In this document: positions 48,095 through 56,269 of the stretch, piece after piece | How the letters are laid out: every line of letters starts with the position of its first letter | Numbering within the stretch: the first letter of the stretch is position 1 | Source: Candidatus Kouleothrix ribensis | Lineage (GTDB): Bacteria > Chloroflexota > Chloroflexia > Chloroflexales > Roseiflexaceae | Assembly (NCBI GenBank): GCA_016722075.1 | Contig: JADKGW010000004.1 | Coordinates: 15,044 to 79,043 of the forward strand | DNA length: 64,000 nt | Reading direction: 5' to 3' | Notes under the pieces: model-generated | Seen by the model: only the letters and a program-made list of their open reading frames with translations | Told to the model about the DNA's origin: nothing | Databases searched by the model: none | Program-made: the position numbers and the translations under genes

Positions 48095-48355
48095 TTAGTC
48101 CAGTGGCGCGATCTGGTTGAGCGGCGCCGGCCGACGCGCAAGCTCCCAATTTGCGCGCAGCTCGTCGCGGTGGGTGCTCGACCACGTCCGCACCAGGCGT
48201 AGCGCCCGCTTAGGCAGCCGGCCGTCGATAACCTCGCCGGTTTCGATGTTGATCGTCGCCTCATCGCCACCATAATAGGCGTGGAAATGCGGTGGAACGT
48301 GGTCGTTGAAAAACATCGCGATGATGATGCCGTAGAACTGGCTAATCTGCGGCAT
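48095..48355 (-). CDS. DUF4160-family protein
   Basis: 86 aa from the ATG at 48355 (MPQISQFYGIIIAMFFNDH). The core PPHFHAYYGGDEATINIETG and the ALRLVRTWSSTHRDELRANW helix are characteristic of DUF4160. The His-rich segment (NDHVPPHFH) could bind metal. It overlaps the XRE gene by 14 nt and is followed by DUF2442, forming a compact operon. Confidence 0.88.
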   Translation of the reverse strand: MPQISQFYGIIIAMFFNDHVPPHFHAYYGGDEATINIETGEVIDGRLPKRALRLVRTWSSTHRDELRANWELARRPAPLNQIAPLD

Positions 48356-48620
48356 CGGCAGCCTGCTTACGCTTCGCCTCGCGCCCGTCGTCGTGCTCCT
48401 CGAACAGCAGCCGCAGCGCGGACGCCTGCTCGCCATGGGTGGCCTCGGCGAACGCCCGCGCGATGCGGTTGGCGGTGGCGGGCGTGAAGCTGCCCTCGCC
48501 GTTCAGGCGCTTATTGAAGTGGTGCCGGTCAATGCCGGCCGCTTCGGCAAGCTGGCTCTGCTTGAGTCCGGCCTGCTCGATCGCCGCGCGGGCGGTTGGT
48601 GTGAAACGAAACACTCGCAT
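48342..48620 (-). CDS. XRE-family regulator
   Basis: 92 aa from the ATG at 48620 (GGAGG 1-3 nt before the start, unusually close). Residues 8-62 form a Cro/CI HTH (AAIEQAGLKQSQLAEAAGID, FNKRLNGEGSFTPATANRIA). Leads the DUF4160/DUF2442 operon. The likely operator is ATACAACAAAGTGCAAC at 48641, and a near-identical sequence precedes the SLOG gene at 52372. Confidence 0.8.
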   Translation of the reverse strand: MRVFRFTPTARAAIEQAGLKQSQLAEAAGIDRHHFNKRLNGEGSFTPATANRIARAFAEATHGEQASALRLLFEEHDDGREAKRKQAADAAD

Positions 48621-48640
48621 GCCTCCTATAGTATCCGAGA

Positions 48641-48657
48641 ATACAACAAAGTGCAAC
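48641..48657. promoter_or_regulatory. putative operator shared with the SLOG operon
   Basis: ATACAACAAAGTGCAAC, 21 bp upstream of the XRE start. ATACAACAAAGTACAAC at 52428-52444 differs by one base and holds the same position relative to another minus-strand operon. Confidence 0.55.
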
Positions 48658-48820
48658 AGCGTACTAGCCAGCATCACCCGGCTCGATAATTATGGTCGGT
48701 GTTATCGCTCGCCTGCACGCGCCTGATGCGCTCCCAGTCGATCGGCGGCAGGTCGGGCCACCGAGGGCCAAAACGGTATCTCAGTGCCCTCCTGGCCGTG
48801 CAGCAGCGGCTCGTTGTAGG

Positions 48821-49438
48821 CTACGCGCGATCAGCGATCACGCGCAGCACCGCGCGGGCGGTGTCGGCGTCGATGTAGCGGATCTCGATTTGCACGCTCT
48901 CGGGGCTGTTGACGTGGCCCTTAACGTGGATGCCCGGCATCCCATCGTAGAACTCGGTGCGCTCGCGCCGGTCTGGGCAGGTCTCGCCGCACACGATCGC
49001 CGCCAGCTCAGCGGCGATCTGCTCGCAGCGCCAGCGACGGCGCTGCTGTTCCTCGTAGCGCGTGAGCGCCTGGGTGCGGGCGGCGCGGTAGTCGGGCAGC
49101 AGCCGGCGCGCGATCTCCCGCGCGATCGCTGGGGCCGGCTTATCGGCGCTGGCCGTGATCGTGTAACTGAGCCTGGCCGGGCGCTGGCCGAGGTGGTCGG
49201 CCAGGTTGACGCTCGGCTGCTCGGGGACGCACAGCCAGAGCGAGCCGCTGATCGCAAAGCGGTGCAACTGCGCGTTGTAGCGCAGTTGGAGCACAGCGCC
49301 ATCGCGCACGCTCATCAGCCGCAGGCCGGCGGCGCCGTTATCCGCGCGCTGCCAGATCTCGGCCGTGATCAGATCAAGCGCCTCGGTGATCGCGGCGAGC
49401 GTGGCCGCGACCTGGGCGGGGCTGGGGTCGATCTGCAT
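48821..49438 (-). CDS. hypothetical protein, 205 aa
   Basis: Begins MQIDPSPAQVAATLAAITEA. A mixed alpha/beta protein with a basic helical middle (YRAARTQALTRYEEQQRRRW) and a C-terminal beta region (VQIEIRYIDADTARAVLRVI). No family recognised. Part of a train of small minus-strand genes from 48.8 to 52.4 kb that looks like a phage or plasmid accessory operon. The coding strand is chosen over a longer antisense frame because of the ribosome-binding site (AAGGAGACACT) and codon pattern. Confidence 0.6.
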   Translation of the reverse strand: MQIDPSPAQVAATLAAITEALDLITAEIWQRADNGAAGLRLMSVRDGAVLQLRYNAQLHRFAISGSLWLCVPEQPSVNLADHLGQRPARLSYTITASADKPAPAIAREIARRLLPDYRAARTQALTRYEEQQRRRWRCEQIAAELAAIVCGETCPDRRERTEFYDGMPGIHVKGHVNSPESVQIEIRYIDADTARAVLRVIADRA

Positions 49439-49491
49439 AGTGTCTCCTTATGGTCAGGGCGGCGCGCTGGCCGCCGTGCTGGTGTTGTGAT

Positions 49492-49529
49492 TCCCATCTA
49501 TGGGAATTCCACGATTCCCATAGATGGGA
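49492..49529. promoter_or_regulatory. inverted pair of palindromes TCCCATCTATGGGA
   Basis: TCCCATCTATGGGA (49492-49505) and its reverse complement TCCCATAGATGGGA (49516-49529). Each has TCCCAT/ATGGGA arms around a 2-bp centre. The architecture repeats that of the parS-like site at 13117-13172 with a different sequence. Probably a dimer-binding operator upstream of the 48821-49438 gene. Confidence 0.65.
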
Positions 49530-49546
49530 GTAGCTATCAGCTACGA

Positions 49547-50056
49547 CTAGGTGGCGGCACGTGCTCGGCCTGGGCGGCGCTGCGGCGCGGGCTGCTCGGC
49601 GGCCTCCTTGGCGGCGCGGCTGGCGTCGCGTACGGCTGTAGCGGCTTCGATCCAGCCCTCGACCGTGATGGGCTTGGGCTGTTCGACGCCGAGGTAGGCG
49701 CGCACATCAAGCCACGATTCGCCGCCGACGATCGTACCGTAGCGTGCAAAGAAGCGCCGTTCGGCCTCCTCGGGCGTGCGCGGCGGGCCGGCAGGGGCCG
49801 GTGTGACCTGGGCCGGCTGTGCATCCTCCTGGGGCCGCTCTGTCTGCACAGGCGGCTCAGCCGGCGCGTAGCCGGCCGGCGGGTCGGCCGGCTGCGCGAT
49901 CTGGCTGGCGATTGTCTGCCTGATTTGGTTCAGACTGACGGTGAACGCAGCGGCGATCTCGGTCGGGTCGCCGGTCACCTGCGCCTCGATACTCAGCCCA
50001 TAGCCTGTGATCGTGCCCTCATGGTCAGTGACGATTGTGGTGCGAACGGAATGCAT
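49547..50056 (-). CDS. hypothetical protein, 169 aa
   Basis: N-terminus beta-rich (MHSVRTTIVTDHEGTITGYG), a Pro/Ala/Gln linker (residues 55-95), then a helical segment with FFARYGTIVGGESWLDVRAYLG and a basic Ala/Arg tail. AAAGGAACC precedes the ATG. No family recognised. It lies within the small-gene train, 1 bp from the next gene's stop. Confidence 0.6.
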   Translation of the reverse strand: MHSVRTTIVTDHEGTITGYGLSIEAQVTGDPTEIAAAFTVSLNQIRQTIASQIAQPADPPAGYAPAEPPVQTERPQEDAQPAQVTPAPAGPPRTPEEAERRFFARYGTIVGGESWLDVRAYLGVEQPKPITVEGWIEAATAVRDASRAAKEAAEQPAPQRRPGRARAAT

Positions 50057-50057
50057 G

Positions 50058-50309
50058 TTAGGTTCCTTTCTGGTGTCTCACGCGAAGCGCGAGAAGTTCA
50101 GTGTATACGTCGAGGTCTTCGCTCCATCGCTCTGCGGCAAAGAGCGCGGCATGCTGCCGTTCCAGCAGAGCGATGCGCAGCGAGCGCGTGTCATCGCGCC
50201 GCCGGGTGTCCAGCTCGTGTTCGACAGCACGGATCTGCTCCTGGAGCTGCGCAATCAGGCGATCGAGCTGCCAATCGCCGAGCTGCCTGAGTCGTGTAGC
50301 GATATCCAT
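50058..50309 (-). CDS. hypothetical coiled-coil protein, 83 aa
   Basis: From the ATG at 50309 the protein is helical throughout (DWQLDRLIAQLQEQIRAVEH, TRSLRIALLERQHAALFAAE), suggesting a small coiled coil. No family recognised. The gap to the next gene is 1 bp. Confidence 0.55.
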   Translation of the reverse strand: MDIATRLRQLGDWQLDRLIAQLQEQIRAVEHELDTRRRDDTRSLRIALLERQHAALFAAERWSEDLDVYTELLALRVRHQKGT

Positions 50310-50358
50310 ACGCGTTGAGGGACCGGCGCCGATCATTCAATCGGCGCCGGCTGGTTAG

Positions 50359-50682
50359 CTAAAATGGCGGCTCCATACCCTCGGGGAAACATGGCGCACG
50401 CCAGCCTGGGCGCAGATAGTTCTTGCCTGCGCGGGCCTGCCAGGCGATCCGACTGCGGTCATGCTCGTATGCGCCGTTCTGAGGCGCGGCGTCGGTCGCG
50501 GCCAGGCCGAGCATGATCAAATAGTTGACGTAGGCGTGTGCGTTGCCATCCCAGTGGCGCAGCACCGTGGCCCAGAAGCCGCGCACGCCAATAGCAGCCA
50601 TGTGCGCGCGGCCGTGCCGCTCGACGGTGCGCCGCCCGCCGCGCGAGCCGTAGGCGGCAGCATTCTCTTTGGTGAAGCGCAT
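50359..50682 (-). CDS. hypothetical protein, 107 aa
   Basis: The ATG at 50682 overlaps the upstream TGA by one base (TGATG), a typical coupled start; a GTG at 50685 is the alternative. The start MRFTKENAAAYGSRGGRRTV resembles the Gly/Arg-rich stress-protein (KGG-like) repeat, followed by a helical domain (FWATVLRHWDGNAHAYVNYL). Likely a phage or plasmid protein of unknown function. Confidence 0.6.
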   Translation of the reverse strand: MRFTKENAAAYGSRGGRRTVERHGRAHMAAIGVRGFWATVLRHWDGNAHAYVNYLIMLGLAATDAAPQNGAYEHDRSRIAWQARAGKNYLRPGWRAPCFPEGMEPPF

Positions 50683-50909
50683 CACTCGGCGCTCACCGCC
50701 AGGTCGCCGGCCATAACTGCACCGCCGCGCCTGAAGAGATCGTAGACATGCTGATCAGCCAGCGTCTCGGCCTCGGGGCGTGACGGCCGATAGCCGAGCA
50801 GCTCGCCATCGAAGTAGGCGGCGTAGTCGCCGGTGAGCGCGTCGCGCTCGACGTGCTTGCCTGGGGGCAGATCCTCGGGCTGCTGTGGTGGTAGAATAGT
50901 GGCTGACAT
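50682..50909 (-). CDS. hypothetical protein, 75 aa
   Basis: The ATG at 50909 has a strong GGAGG ribosome-binding site. Starts MSATILPPQQPEDLPPGKHV; a short beta segment (GDYAAYFDGELLGYRPSRPE) and a helix (AETLADQHVYDLFRRG) follow. No family recognised. Coupled to the next gene by TGATG. Confidence 0.6.
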   Translation of the reverse strand: MSATILPPQQPEDLPPGKHVERDALTGDYAAYFDGELLGYRPSRPEAETLADQHVYDLFRRGGAVMAGDLAVSAE

Positions 50910-50973
50910 TGGCTTACCTCCGGTGTCAACTGGCGCGCGAGTGGGTCTAAGCACTCGCGCGCCGCTTTGCTTC

Positions 50974-51147
50974 TCATGCCTCTGCCTTCTTGTAGATGTT
51001 CAATCCGAGCTTGACGCCGGGCGCGCCGGGGATCTCGGTGTTGCCCTCGCTGCTGGCAATGATGCGGCTTTTGCCGCTCCCCGACAGCCCGAAGTCCTTC
51101 CCCAAGTCGATCGTGATGATCGCCTTACCGTCCTTGACCGTAAACAT
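50974..51147 (-). CDS. hypothetical protein, 57 aa
   Basis: The ATG at 51147 is preferred (GGGAAGAAC upstream). The sequence MFTVKDGKAIITIDLGKDFG, then SGSGKSRIIASSEGNTEIPG is well composed and ends KLGLNIYKKAEA. Proteins with this pattern are common in phages and genomic islands as short beta-rich hypotheticals; no function is known to me. Confidence 0.65.
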   Translation of the reverse strand: MFTVKDGKAIITIDLGKDFGLSGSGKSRIIASSEGNTEIPGAPGVKLGLNIYKKAEA

Positions 51148-51248
51148 CGATGTTCTTCCCAATGACTGCCATGTGGCTCCTCCTTGTGTACGCTGGCCAC
51201 GCCGCACAAGCGCGGCGGGCAATGGGCCGGATCACGGCTCCGGCGGGC

Positions 51249-51407
51249 CTACTTGCCCTTGCGCTTGCTGGGCGGATAGGTGTAGGTTTTTTTCATCCAT
51301 GCGGGTCGCTGCTCGGGTGTAGGCATACTCAGAATCTCACCCAAGCAACATCTACAGAAGCGGTGTCCGCCCTTAGTTGTGCGCTGCTCACAGTATTGAC
51401 ACAGCAT
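51249..51407 (-). CDS. 52-aa Cys-rich zinc-ribbon-like protein
   Basis: ATG 51407 to TAG 51249: MLCQYCEQRTTKGGHRFCRC, then CLGEILSMPTPEQRPAW and a Lys-rich tail (KKTYTYPPSKRKGK). CxxC followed by CxxC makes a probable zinc-binding knuckle. A ribosome-binding site (GGAAAGGA) lies upstream, and the start overlaps the stop region of the 51407-51805 gene. It is a genuine short gene by context; likely nucleic-acid binding. Confidence 0.65.
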   Translation of the reverse strand: MLCQYCEQRTTKGGHRFCRCCLGEILSMPTPEQRPAWMKKTYTYPPSKRKGK

Positions 51408-51805
51408 CAGAACATCCTTTCCTGGCGCGGCATGGTGGCCCGCGCCGTCTGTACCTCGATGTAGAACGCCTGGCCTCGCAAGCGCGCCTCATTGCGCCAT
51501 TGCAGCAGCCCGGCGGCGACACCATACTTGGTGGTGTGGGCGTAGGTGCCTGCGCGCTGGGCCATGCGTCGTAGTTCACGCAGGCGGTAGCGGTCGGCAA
51601 GCTGGTCAGGCCGCTCGAATGGCGCAAGCCGCGTGCGCAGCTCGGCCAGGTCAAGCAGACGTGCCACCTTGGTAGCCTTGGCTCCGCTGTGCGGCACGCC
51701 GAGCAGCTTGCACAAACACTCCAGCTCGATGTTGCGCAGCACGCTCAGCTGCGCGGAAGTCCAGCGATGTGGCGGCGTGCGCATAGCCTCAGCGAATATC
51801 GACAT
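51407..51805 (-). CDS. hypothetical protein with SAP-like segment
   Basis: 132 aa from the ATG at 51805 (GGGGGTGG upstream). Residues 25-60 (RNIELECLCKLLGVPHSGAK followed by ATKVARLLDLAELR) look like a SAP helix-extended-helix DNA-binding motif. The rest is basic and helical. Part of the small-gene train; a DNA-processing or packaging role is possible but unproven. Confidence 0.55.
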   Translation of the reverse strand: MSIFAEAMRTPPHRWTSAQLSVLRNIELECLCKLLGVPHSGAKATKVARLLDLAELRTRLAPFERPDQLADRYRLRELRRMAQRAGTYAHTTKYGVAAGLLQWRNEARLRGQAFYIEVQTARATMPRQERMF

Positions 51806-51814
51806 CGCCACCCC

Positions 51815-52372
51815 CTACCACAGCCCGCGCTGCGCCGGTGGCTGCCCTGTGTGCCACCCCGCGCCGGCAGCGGCCAGCCCCCACCCGGCCGGTGCCTGGA
51901 CACCAGCAGGCAGGAACACGACAGCCGGCAAGCCCAGCCCAAGTGCCAGCGCCAGGCTGGCCCAGGTGCCGCTGCCGAAGCCGGCGAAGCAGGCCGAGGC
52001 CTGTACCGAGGGCCGCAGGCCGGTGGGGCAGGCCTGCGCCGGGAACGCGCACCACACGCCACGCGCGGCGGCGCAGGCCCGCACGCACGCGACCGAGCGC
52101 GCCACCAGCCGAGCATGACCAGGCGTGCGCGGCGAGCCAAAGGCAGCGGCGGCGAGCACCCGCGCCTGCGGCAGCAGCTCGGCGGCGCGGTGATCGATGC
52201 CGGGCGCATCGCCGACCAGCACCGCACCACCCGCCGGGGCATGCGCAGCCAGCGCAGCCAGCGCGGCCAGCGACGCCGAAGCGGGCGCGCGGCTGCCCGA
52301 GATGCCGATGGCAGGCACAGAGCCGATGAGCTGGACGACGTGGGATGGGAGGATAAAGCAAGATTCAGACAT
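51815..52372 (-). CDS. SLOG/DprA-like nucleotide-binding protein
   Basis: 185 aa from the ATG at 52372 (GGAG 6 nt upstream). Rossmannoid pattern AIGISGSRAPASASL, VLVGDAPGIDHRAAEL and GSGTWASLALALGLGLPAVVF matches the SLOG superfamily (DprA/LOG-like), which binds nucleotides or nucleotide-derived signals. The sequence is Ala/Cys/Gly-rich and C-terminally divergent. First gene of the small-gene train. Could act in DNA uptake protection or in nucleotide-dependent conflict signalling. Confidence 0.65.
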   Translation of the reverse strand: MSESCFILPSHVVQLIGSVPAIGISGSRAPASASLAALAALAAHAPAGGAVLVGDAPGIDHRAAELLPQARVLAAAAFGSPRTPGHARLVARSVACVRACAAARGVWCAFPAQACPTGLRPSVQASACFAGFGSGTWASLALALGLGLPAVVFLPAGVQAPAGWGLAAAGAGWHTGQPPAQRGLW

Positions 52373-52427
52373 ACGGCACTCCAATGGGCTAGAACGCCTC
52401 GCCGGAATGTCTAAATTATAGCATAAA

Positions 52428-52444
52428 ATACAACAAAGTACAAC
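52428..52444. promoter_or_regulatory. putative operator, near-copy of 48641-48657
   Basis: ATACAACAAAGTACAAC, followed by a further partial unit AAAATATAACC, about 55 bp upstream of the SLOG gene. Probably read by the XRE protein of the 48.3-kb operon. Confidence 0.5.
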
Positions 52445-52474
52445 AAAATATAACCAAAATAACAAGATTGTCAT

Positions 52475-53228
52475 GATCTATAGTTAGGCATGGTCAAGGG
52501 CGGCGCGGGTCAGAGTTGGTGGCGCGGGGATGCCGAACTAAGGAGAGACACGATCGACACCAGCCAGCTTGGCGCTGGGGCTGGTGGGCGGCTGAGGCTG
52601 CCGCAGCAGAGGCGGCGCTCGGGCGAGGCCGCTGAAATGCGGCGAGTGCAGCGCGGGTCAGCGCGGGGTCAGCGCAGGCCACACAGCGCCGCCGCGAGCC
52701 GAGCGCGCCGACCGCCTGCCCCACCCTGCCCTTTCCCCTTTGCGCCGCGCTCCCCGTCACCCACTGCCTGCACGGCCTGGCAATGCCCAGCAATGGTGCG
52801 CTGGAGTCAGCGATCCTCAGACACGCTGGCCCCCAATTGAGAAAAAGCACGCCGAGTCAAGTTCGCTCCATCTCGGCGCTTCCCATCGTCACAATCGCCG
52901 CGCACGGCGCAGCCCACCGCTACACTGATGGCACGGCCAGCGCTGACTGCTGGTGAGATGCGCCGCTGCGCTGATACAAGAGGGGCTGTGAGAACCGCTG
53001 GTGCCCGCTGGCACAATGTTGTCGAAGAAAGGCGATGGAGAACGCCGAGCAGAGGGGCTGAGGGAACGCGCAAACTTGACCGGCGTGCTAGCCTGCGTTC
53101 AGGGGCCTGCGTGTTGATTCTGCATTGCAGGCCATTGTTCCCACCGCTGACCCGTGTGGGCAGTGGTAGGCGGGGCTGGGTCCCGATGGGGGAGGCAGCG
53201 CGGGCCGTGATGATCGAGGAGGTGCTGG
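52475..53228. other. 750-bp region without a convincing gene
   Basis: Open frames on both strands here are Arg/Ala/Pro/Ser-rich, lack ribosome-binding sites and overlap one another. The left part is rich in short GC repeats (GCGCGGGTCAG variants at 52515, 52655 and 52670). It could be a decayed gene; nothing specific is recognised. Confidence 0.5.
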
Positions 53229-53256
53229 TTGACAAGGTAGGTGCATTTGTTATGAT
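53229..53256 (+). promoter_or_regulatory. promoter of the HAF-repeat gene
   Basis: TTGACA (53229-53234), 16-bp spacer, TATGAT (53251-53256). The roughly 150-nt leader that follows contains an ATGCCCA-CGAAAT-TGGGCAT hairpin near 53350, so post-transcriptional control is possible. Confidence 0.6.
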
Positions 53257-53416
53257 TGAAGAGAGACCTCACCGCCCGCCGTGTCGATCGCCCGCCGACA
53301 CGTTTCCGCATGGTGCCTGTGGGTAAGCCCGCATGTGCCACATCCGCAGCATGCCCACGAAATTGGGCATCGTGTAGTGCCTGTCGGCAGCGCCGGTAGG
53401 GATGAAAGGATTCACC

Positions 53417-54421
53417 ATGGTTCGCGCTTTTCGTCGATTGGGTCTTGCACTTGCGCTGTTTATCGCGCTCATTGCCATCCCAGTCCAGGCTGCGCAATCA
53501 AGAGTCTTGGTCATGCTGGGCATGCCGCAGGGGGCCAGCCAGAGCTTTGCTACTGCCATCAACGATCGCGGCCAGATCGTCGGCTATGCAACTATGGCGA
53601 ACGGTGAGACTCACGCGATTCTCTGGGATAAGCAGGATATCTACGACTTAGGGACGCTTGGAGGAACTATCAGTCAGGCGCAGGCAGTGAACAATCGTGG
53701 TCAGATCGTTGGTACCTCATTGACTTCCAGCGGCATATCGCATGCCTTTCTTTGGGAGCATGGGACGATGTACGATTTAGACCCGCGTGCAGATCTGGGC
53801 AGCGGGGCATTTGGGATGAATGATCGCGGCCAGGTTGTCGGCTTTATTGCAACGGCTGATGGCGCAGGACACGCGGCGCTCTGGGATCAGGGGCGGGTTC
53901 TTGATCTCGGCGCGCCTGCCCCTGATGGGAACAGCAGCGCTCTGGATATCAACGATGCGGGCATGATTATCGGAGGCGCATACTTCCCCAGTGAGGATCA
54001 CAATCTGGCGGTTTTCTGGCGGGATGGTGTGCTTACCCCTTTTCCACTGCTTGCCGGGCATGAGGAGAGTATTGCCTATAGCGTGAACAATCGTGGGCAG
54101 GTAGCAGGTGCATTGGGGAGCTTTCCCTCGCAAGCTGTGGTATGGCATGCCGGTGCAGTGACAAGCCTTGCGGATGAGCTAAGCCAGGCAAAGGCCATCA
54201 ATGATCGCGGTGAGGTCGCTGGCCTCTGGCGGGCGACACCCTCTAGCCCCGTGATCTTAAGTGTATGGGATCAGCATGGGAAGCGGAGCGAGCTGCCCGT
54301 GCCCTTCGCAGGTGCTGGTGATATCCAGGGGATGAATAATAAGGGTCAGGTGGTTGGCTGGGCGCTGCTTGAGGATGGTGTATCACACGCGGTAGTGTGG
54401 AGCCGCGCTGAGGGGAATTAA
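53417..54421 (+). CDS. secreted HAF-repeat protein
   Basis: 334 aa from the ATG at 53417 (AAAGG 8 nt upstream); an ATG at 53402 is an alternative. Signal peptide (LGLALALFIALIAIPVQA), then about seven HAF-type beta repeats with the period INDRGQIVGY...HAFLW: for example AINDRGQIVGYATMANGETH, VNNRGQIVGTSLTS, MNDRGQVVGF, VNNRGQVAGA, INDRGEVAGL and MNNKGQVVGWALLEDGVSHA. The family folds as an extracellular beta-propeller; function is unknown. Monocistronic, with its own promoter and terminator. Confidence 0.88.
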   Translation: MVRAFRRLGLALALFIALIAIPVQAAQSRVLVMLGMPQGASQSFATAINDRGQIVGYATMANGETHAILWDKQDIYDLGTLGGTISQAQAVNNRGQIVGTSLTSSGISHAFLWEHGTMYDLDPRADLGSGAFGMNDRGQVVGFIATADGAGHAALWDQGRVLDLGAPAPDGNSSALDINDAGMIIGGAYFPSEDHNLAVFWRDGVLTPFPLLAGHEESIAYSVNNRGQVAGALGSFPSQAVVWHAGAVTSLADELSQAKAINDRGEVAGLWRATPSSPVILSVWDQHGKRSELPVPFAGAGDIQGMNNKGQVVGWALLEDGVSHAVVWSRAEGN

Positions 54422-54471
54422 TCCAAACCCCCTCATTGCGAGGTAAGGCCTCCTATCAGCAATGCAGCAAG

Positions 54472-54505
54472 ACGGCGAGCCGGCTATGATCTGGCTCGCC
54501 GTTTT
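54472..54505 (+). terminator. rho-independent terminator after the HAF-repeat gene
   Basis: ACGGCGAGCC, 11-nt loop, GGCTCGCCGT followed by TTTTG: a 10-bp perfect stem with a T run. Confidence 0.85.
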
Positions 54506-54719
54506 GCATGAACTGGCGCGACGATCCTAATTGCACCAGCGCATTCAAGCACAAGCAGGTTTCGCTCGACGGGTGGCAGGCAGTGCCCCGTGCTGCTGCC
54601 GGCCATGTAGGTCACATGCATAGGTATCTGCGTCGCAAATTCCGCAGCAGGCCAGCGCGCCAAATCCACCCAGGGTAAGGAAAACGACGCGCCAGCGCGG
54701 CGGCAAACATTGGGCCGCG

Positions 54720-54927
54720 GCGCCGGCGCCTGAAGAAGCGCGATCGGCGGCAGCCGCATAAAGTTCGCGCCGCTCCGCGCAGCGGTGCGGCTACCGATCT
54801 GAAGAACTGGAGGGTAGATGACGCCGGCGCGCCGCCGGCCATGCGGGGCGGTGCGCCGGCGCCTGAAGAAGCGCGATCGGCGGCAGCCGCATAAAGTTCG
54901 CGCCGCTCCGCGCAGCGGTGCGGCTAC
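54720..54927. repeat. exact 75-bp direct repeat
   Basis: 54720-54794 and 54853-54927 are identical over 75 bp and separated by 58 bp. A related AACATTGGGCCG unit occurs near 54706 and 54971. Frames in this 500-bp region (54.5-55.1 kb) are Arg/Ala/Pro-rich shadows; no gene is supported. Confidence 0.85.
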
Positions 54928-55126
54928 GACGATAGCGGCGATCTGTGCGAGGCAAGCCGGCGCGGCGGCGAACATTGGGCCGCTGCGCCGGCACTTGGGG
55001 AGCACGATCGATGGTAGCTGCGCAGCCTTGAAGTTACTTCACATAGCAAAGTACCATTGATTGCACAGATATTCGCTATTGAGAAAGTGTTAGCTGCTTC
55101 TCGCCGCGAGCCTCTATCAGATCAGA

Positions 55127-55324
55127 CTAGCGCAAAGTTTCGATCACGTCGCGCACTACCGCGTAGATCTGCGCCTCACTCATCTCTGAGATGTTATAGC
55201 CCCGAAGCCGCCTTTTGAGCTGCTCTCGTGCCTTTTTATTGAGATACAGGTGTCCCATAGCACGCCGGAGCAGCTCCTCCTCATCATATTGAGGCGAGAA
55301 TTTGGCCCGTAGAGTATTGAGCAT
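55127..55324 (-). CDS. small hypothetical protein, 65 aa
   Basis: Starts MLNTLRAKFSPQYDEEELLR and contains two helices (HLYLNKKAREQLKRRLRGYN, EMSEAQIYAVVRDVIETLR). Charged and well composed, AGGAGACGCAATT before the ATG. Follows the XRE gene by 11 bp, so it is probably its partner. No family recognised. Confidence 0.6.
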   Translation of the reverse strand: MLNTLRAKFSPQYDEEELLRRAMGHLYLNKKAREQLKRRLRGYNISEMSEAQIYAVVRDVIETLR

Positions 55325-55335
55325 AATTGCGTCTC

Positions 55336-55911
55336 CTAATCTGCTCCACCAAGTGCGAGGGCTTGATCCTTTGATGGATGCTTGCGATTCGGCTGGTTTT
55401 TTTTAAGCTCATCTAGCGCTGCCTGAACTGCTGCAAGCAATAACTGCAGAGTATCCTCGCCTTCTATGTCGTCTTTGCTGTTATAGTCTTGTAGCTTGCT
55501 CGACACAGTACGGCGCGCGCCAGAATTATGTGAGAGCTGTTTATACGCCCGGGCGAGAAACTCATCCATCTTCGACATTTCGCCATCTGGATTAGCGAAA
55601 ATGTTGCGATCCGCGGCGAGGAGCACATCAACCTGCTCCTTTTGGGTACATTCTAGCGCTTCACAGAGCAGGACTATATTCTGCCGAGTGACCGTTGCAC
55701 TCTGCCCTGTCTCAACGCGCCCTAGCCACGTTTCGCTGGGAATTTCGCTGAGGTCGTAGTTGGGATTTCGTTCTTCAAGCCGCTGCTGGTAGCGAGCAAT
55801 TAGCTCTCTGCGTTTCCACTGTCGTTTCTCTCGCATTGTGCGGATGAGTGCACCCCAGTCACGGGCTTTCTTTGGTCGAGATTGATAGCTCTTGCTTCGG
55901 TTGATACTCAT
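55336..55911 (-). CDS. XRE-like regulator, 191 aa
   Basis: Residues 18-95 are an expanded Cro/CI-type HTH (ALIRTMREKRQWKRRELIAR, ETWLGRVETGQSATVTRQNI, LLCEALECTQKEQVDVLLAA). The C-terminal half is a helical, acidic domain (LQLLLAAVQAALDELKKNQP). GAGGAACAT precedes the ATG. Upstream inverted repeats at 56024-56068 may be its operators. It forms a bicistron with the 65-aa gene. Confidence 0.75.
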   Translation of the reverse strand: MSINRSKSYQSRPKKARDWGALIRTMREKRQWKRRELIARYQQRLEERNPNYDLSEIPSETWLGRVETGQSATVTRQNIVLLCEALECTQKEQVDVLLAADRNIFANPDGEMSKMDEFLARAYKQLSHNSGARRTVSSKLQDYNSKDDIEGEDTLQLLLAAVQAALDELKKNQPNRKHPSKDQALALGGAD

Positions 55912-56023
55912 ATGTTCCTCTCCACCGAGCTGACCATCGCTGACTCAACGATGGTAGAGCCGTCCAGCAGCTCTCCTTATCGTTCGATACAGCACCTCCA
56001 ACTTTTGTTCACCGTCTCGCCTT

Positions 56024-56068
56024 AGTAGATTATGTTCTCAAGCAATCTACTATGCTAGACCATAGCAT
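56024..56068. promoter_or_regulatory. two adjacent inverted repeats in a divergent promoter region
   Basis: AGTAGATT...AATCTACT (56024-56031 with 56044-56051), followed immediately by ATGCTA-GAC-CATAGCAT type symmetry (56052-56068). They lie in the 350-bp AT-rich gap between the XRE gene and the membrane protein at 56270; no gene is seen in that gap. Confidence 0.55.
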
Positions 56069-56269
56069 GCATAATAGAGTAAATCGAATCATTTTTTGCT
56101 TTTCTTATGTGCCTGCGCCACCCACCAGCAAGCTCTGCGACTATAGCATGTATGTGCTTTATAGATGCGGTAGGCATACGCAAATGCGACAAATTGAGAA
56201 AGACTCGAGACTCAATAATGTCTGATGTAGCATCACTTCAAGGCTTACTTATATAAGGAGTGACTAACG

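Noticed and set aside
48692..50290. 532-aa plus-strand frame
   Set aside because: Covers the antisense of several well-formed small minus-strand genes with their own ribosome-binding sites; composition is shadow-like.
52490..53326. Several 100-140-aa frames on both strands
   Set aside because: Low-complexity Arg/Ala/Pro composition, mutual overlap and no start signals.
54484..55060. 173-aa and shorter minus-strand frames
   Set aside because: They run through exact 75-bp repeats and a terminator and contain repeated peptide blocks typical of non-coding GC-rich DNA.
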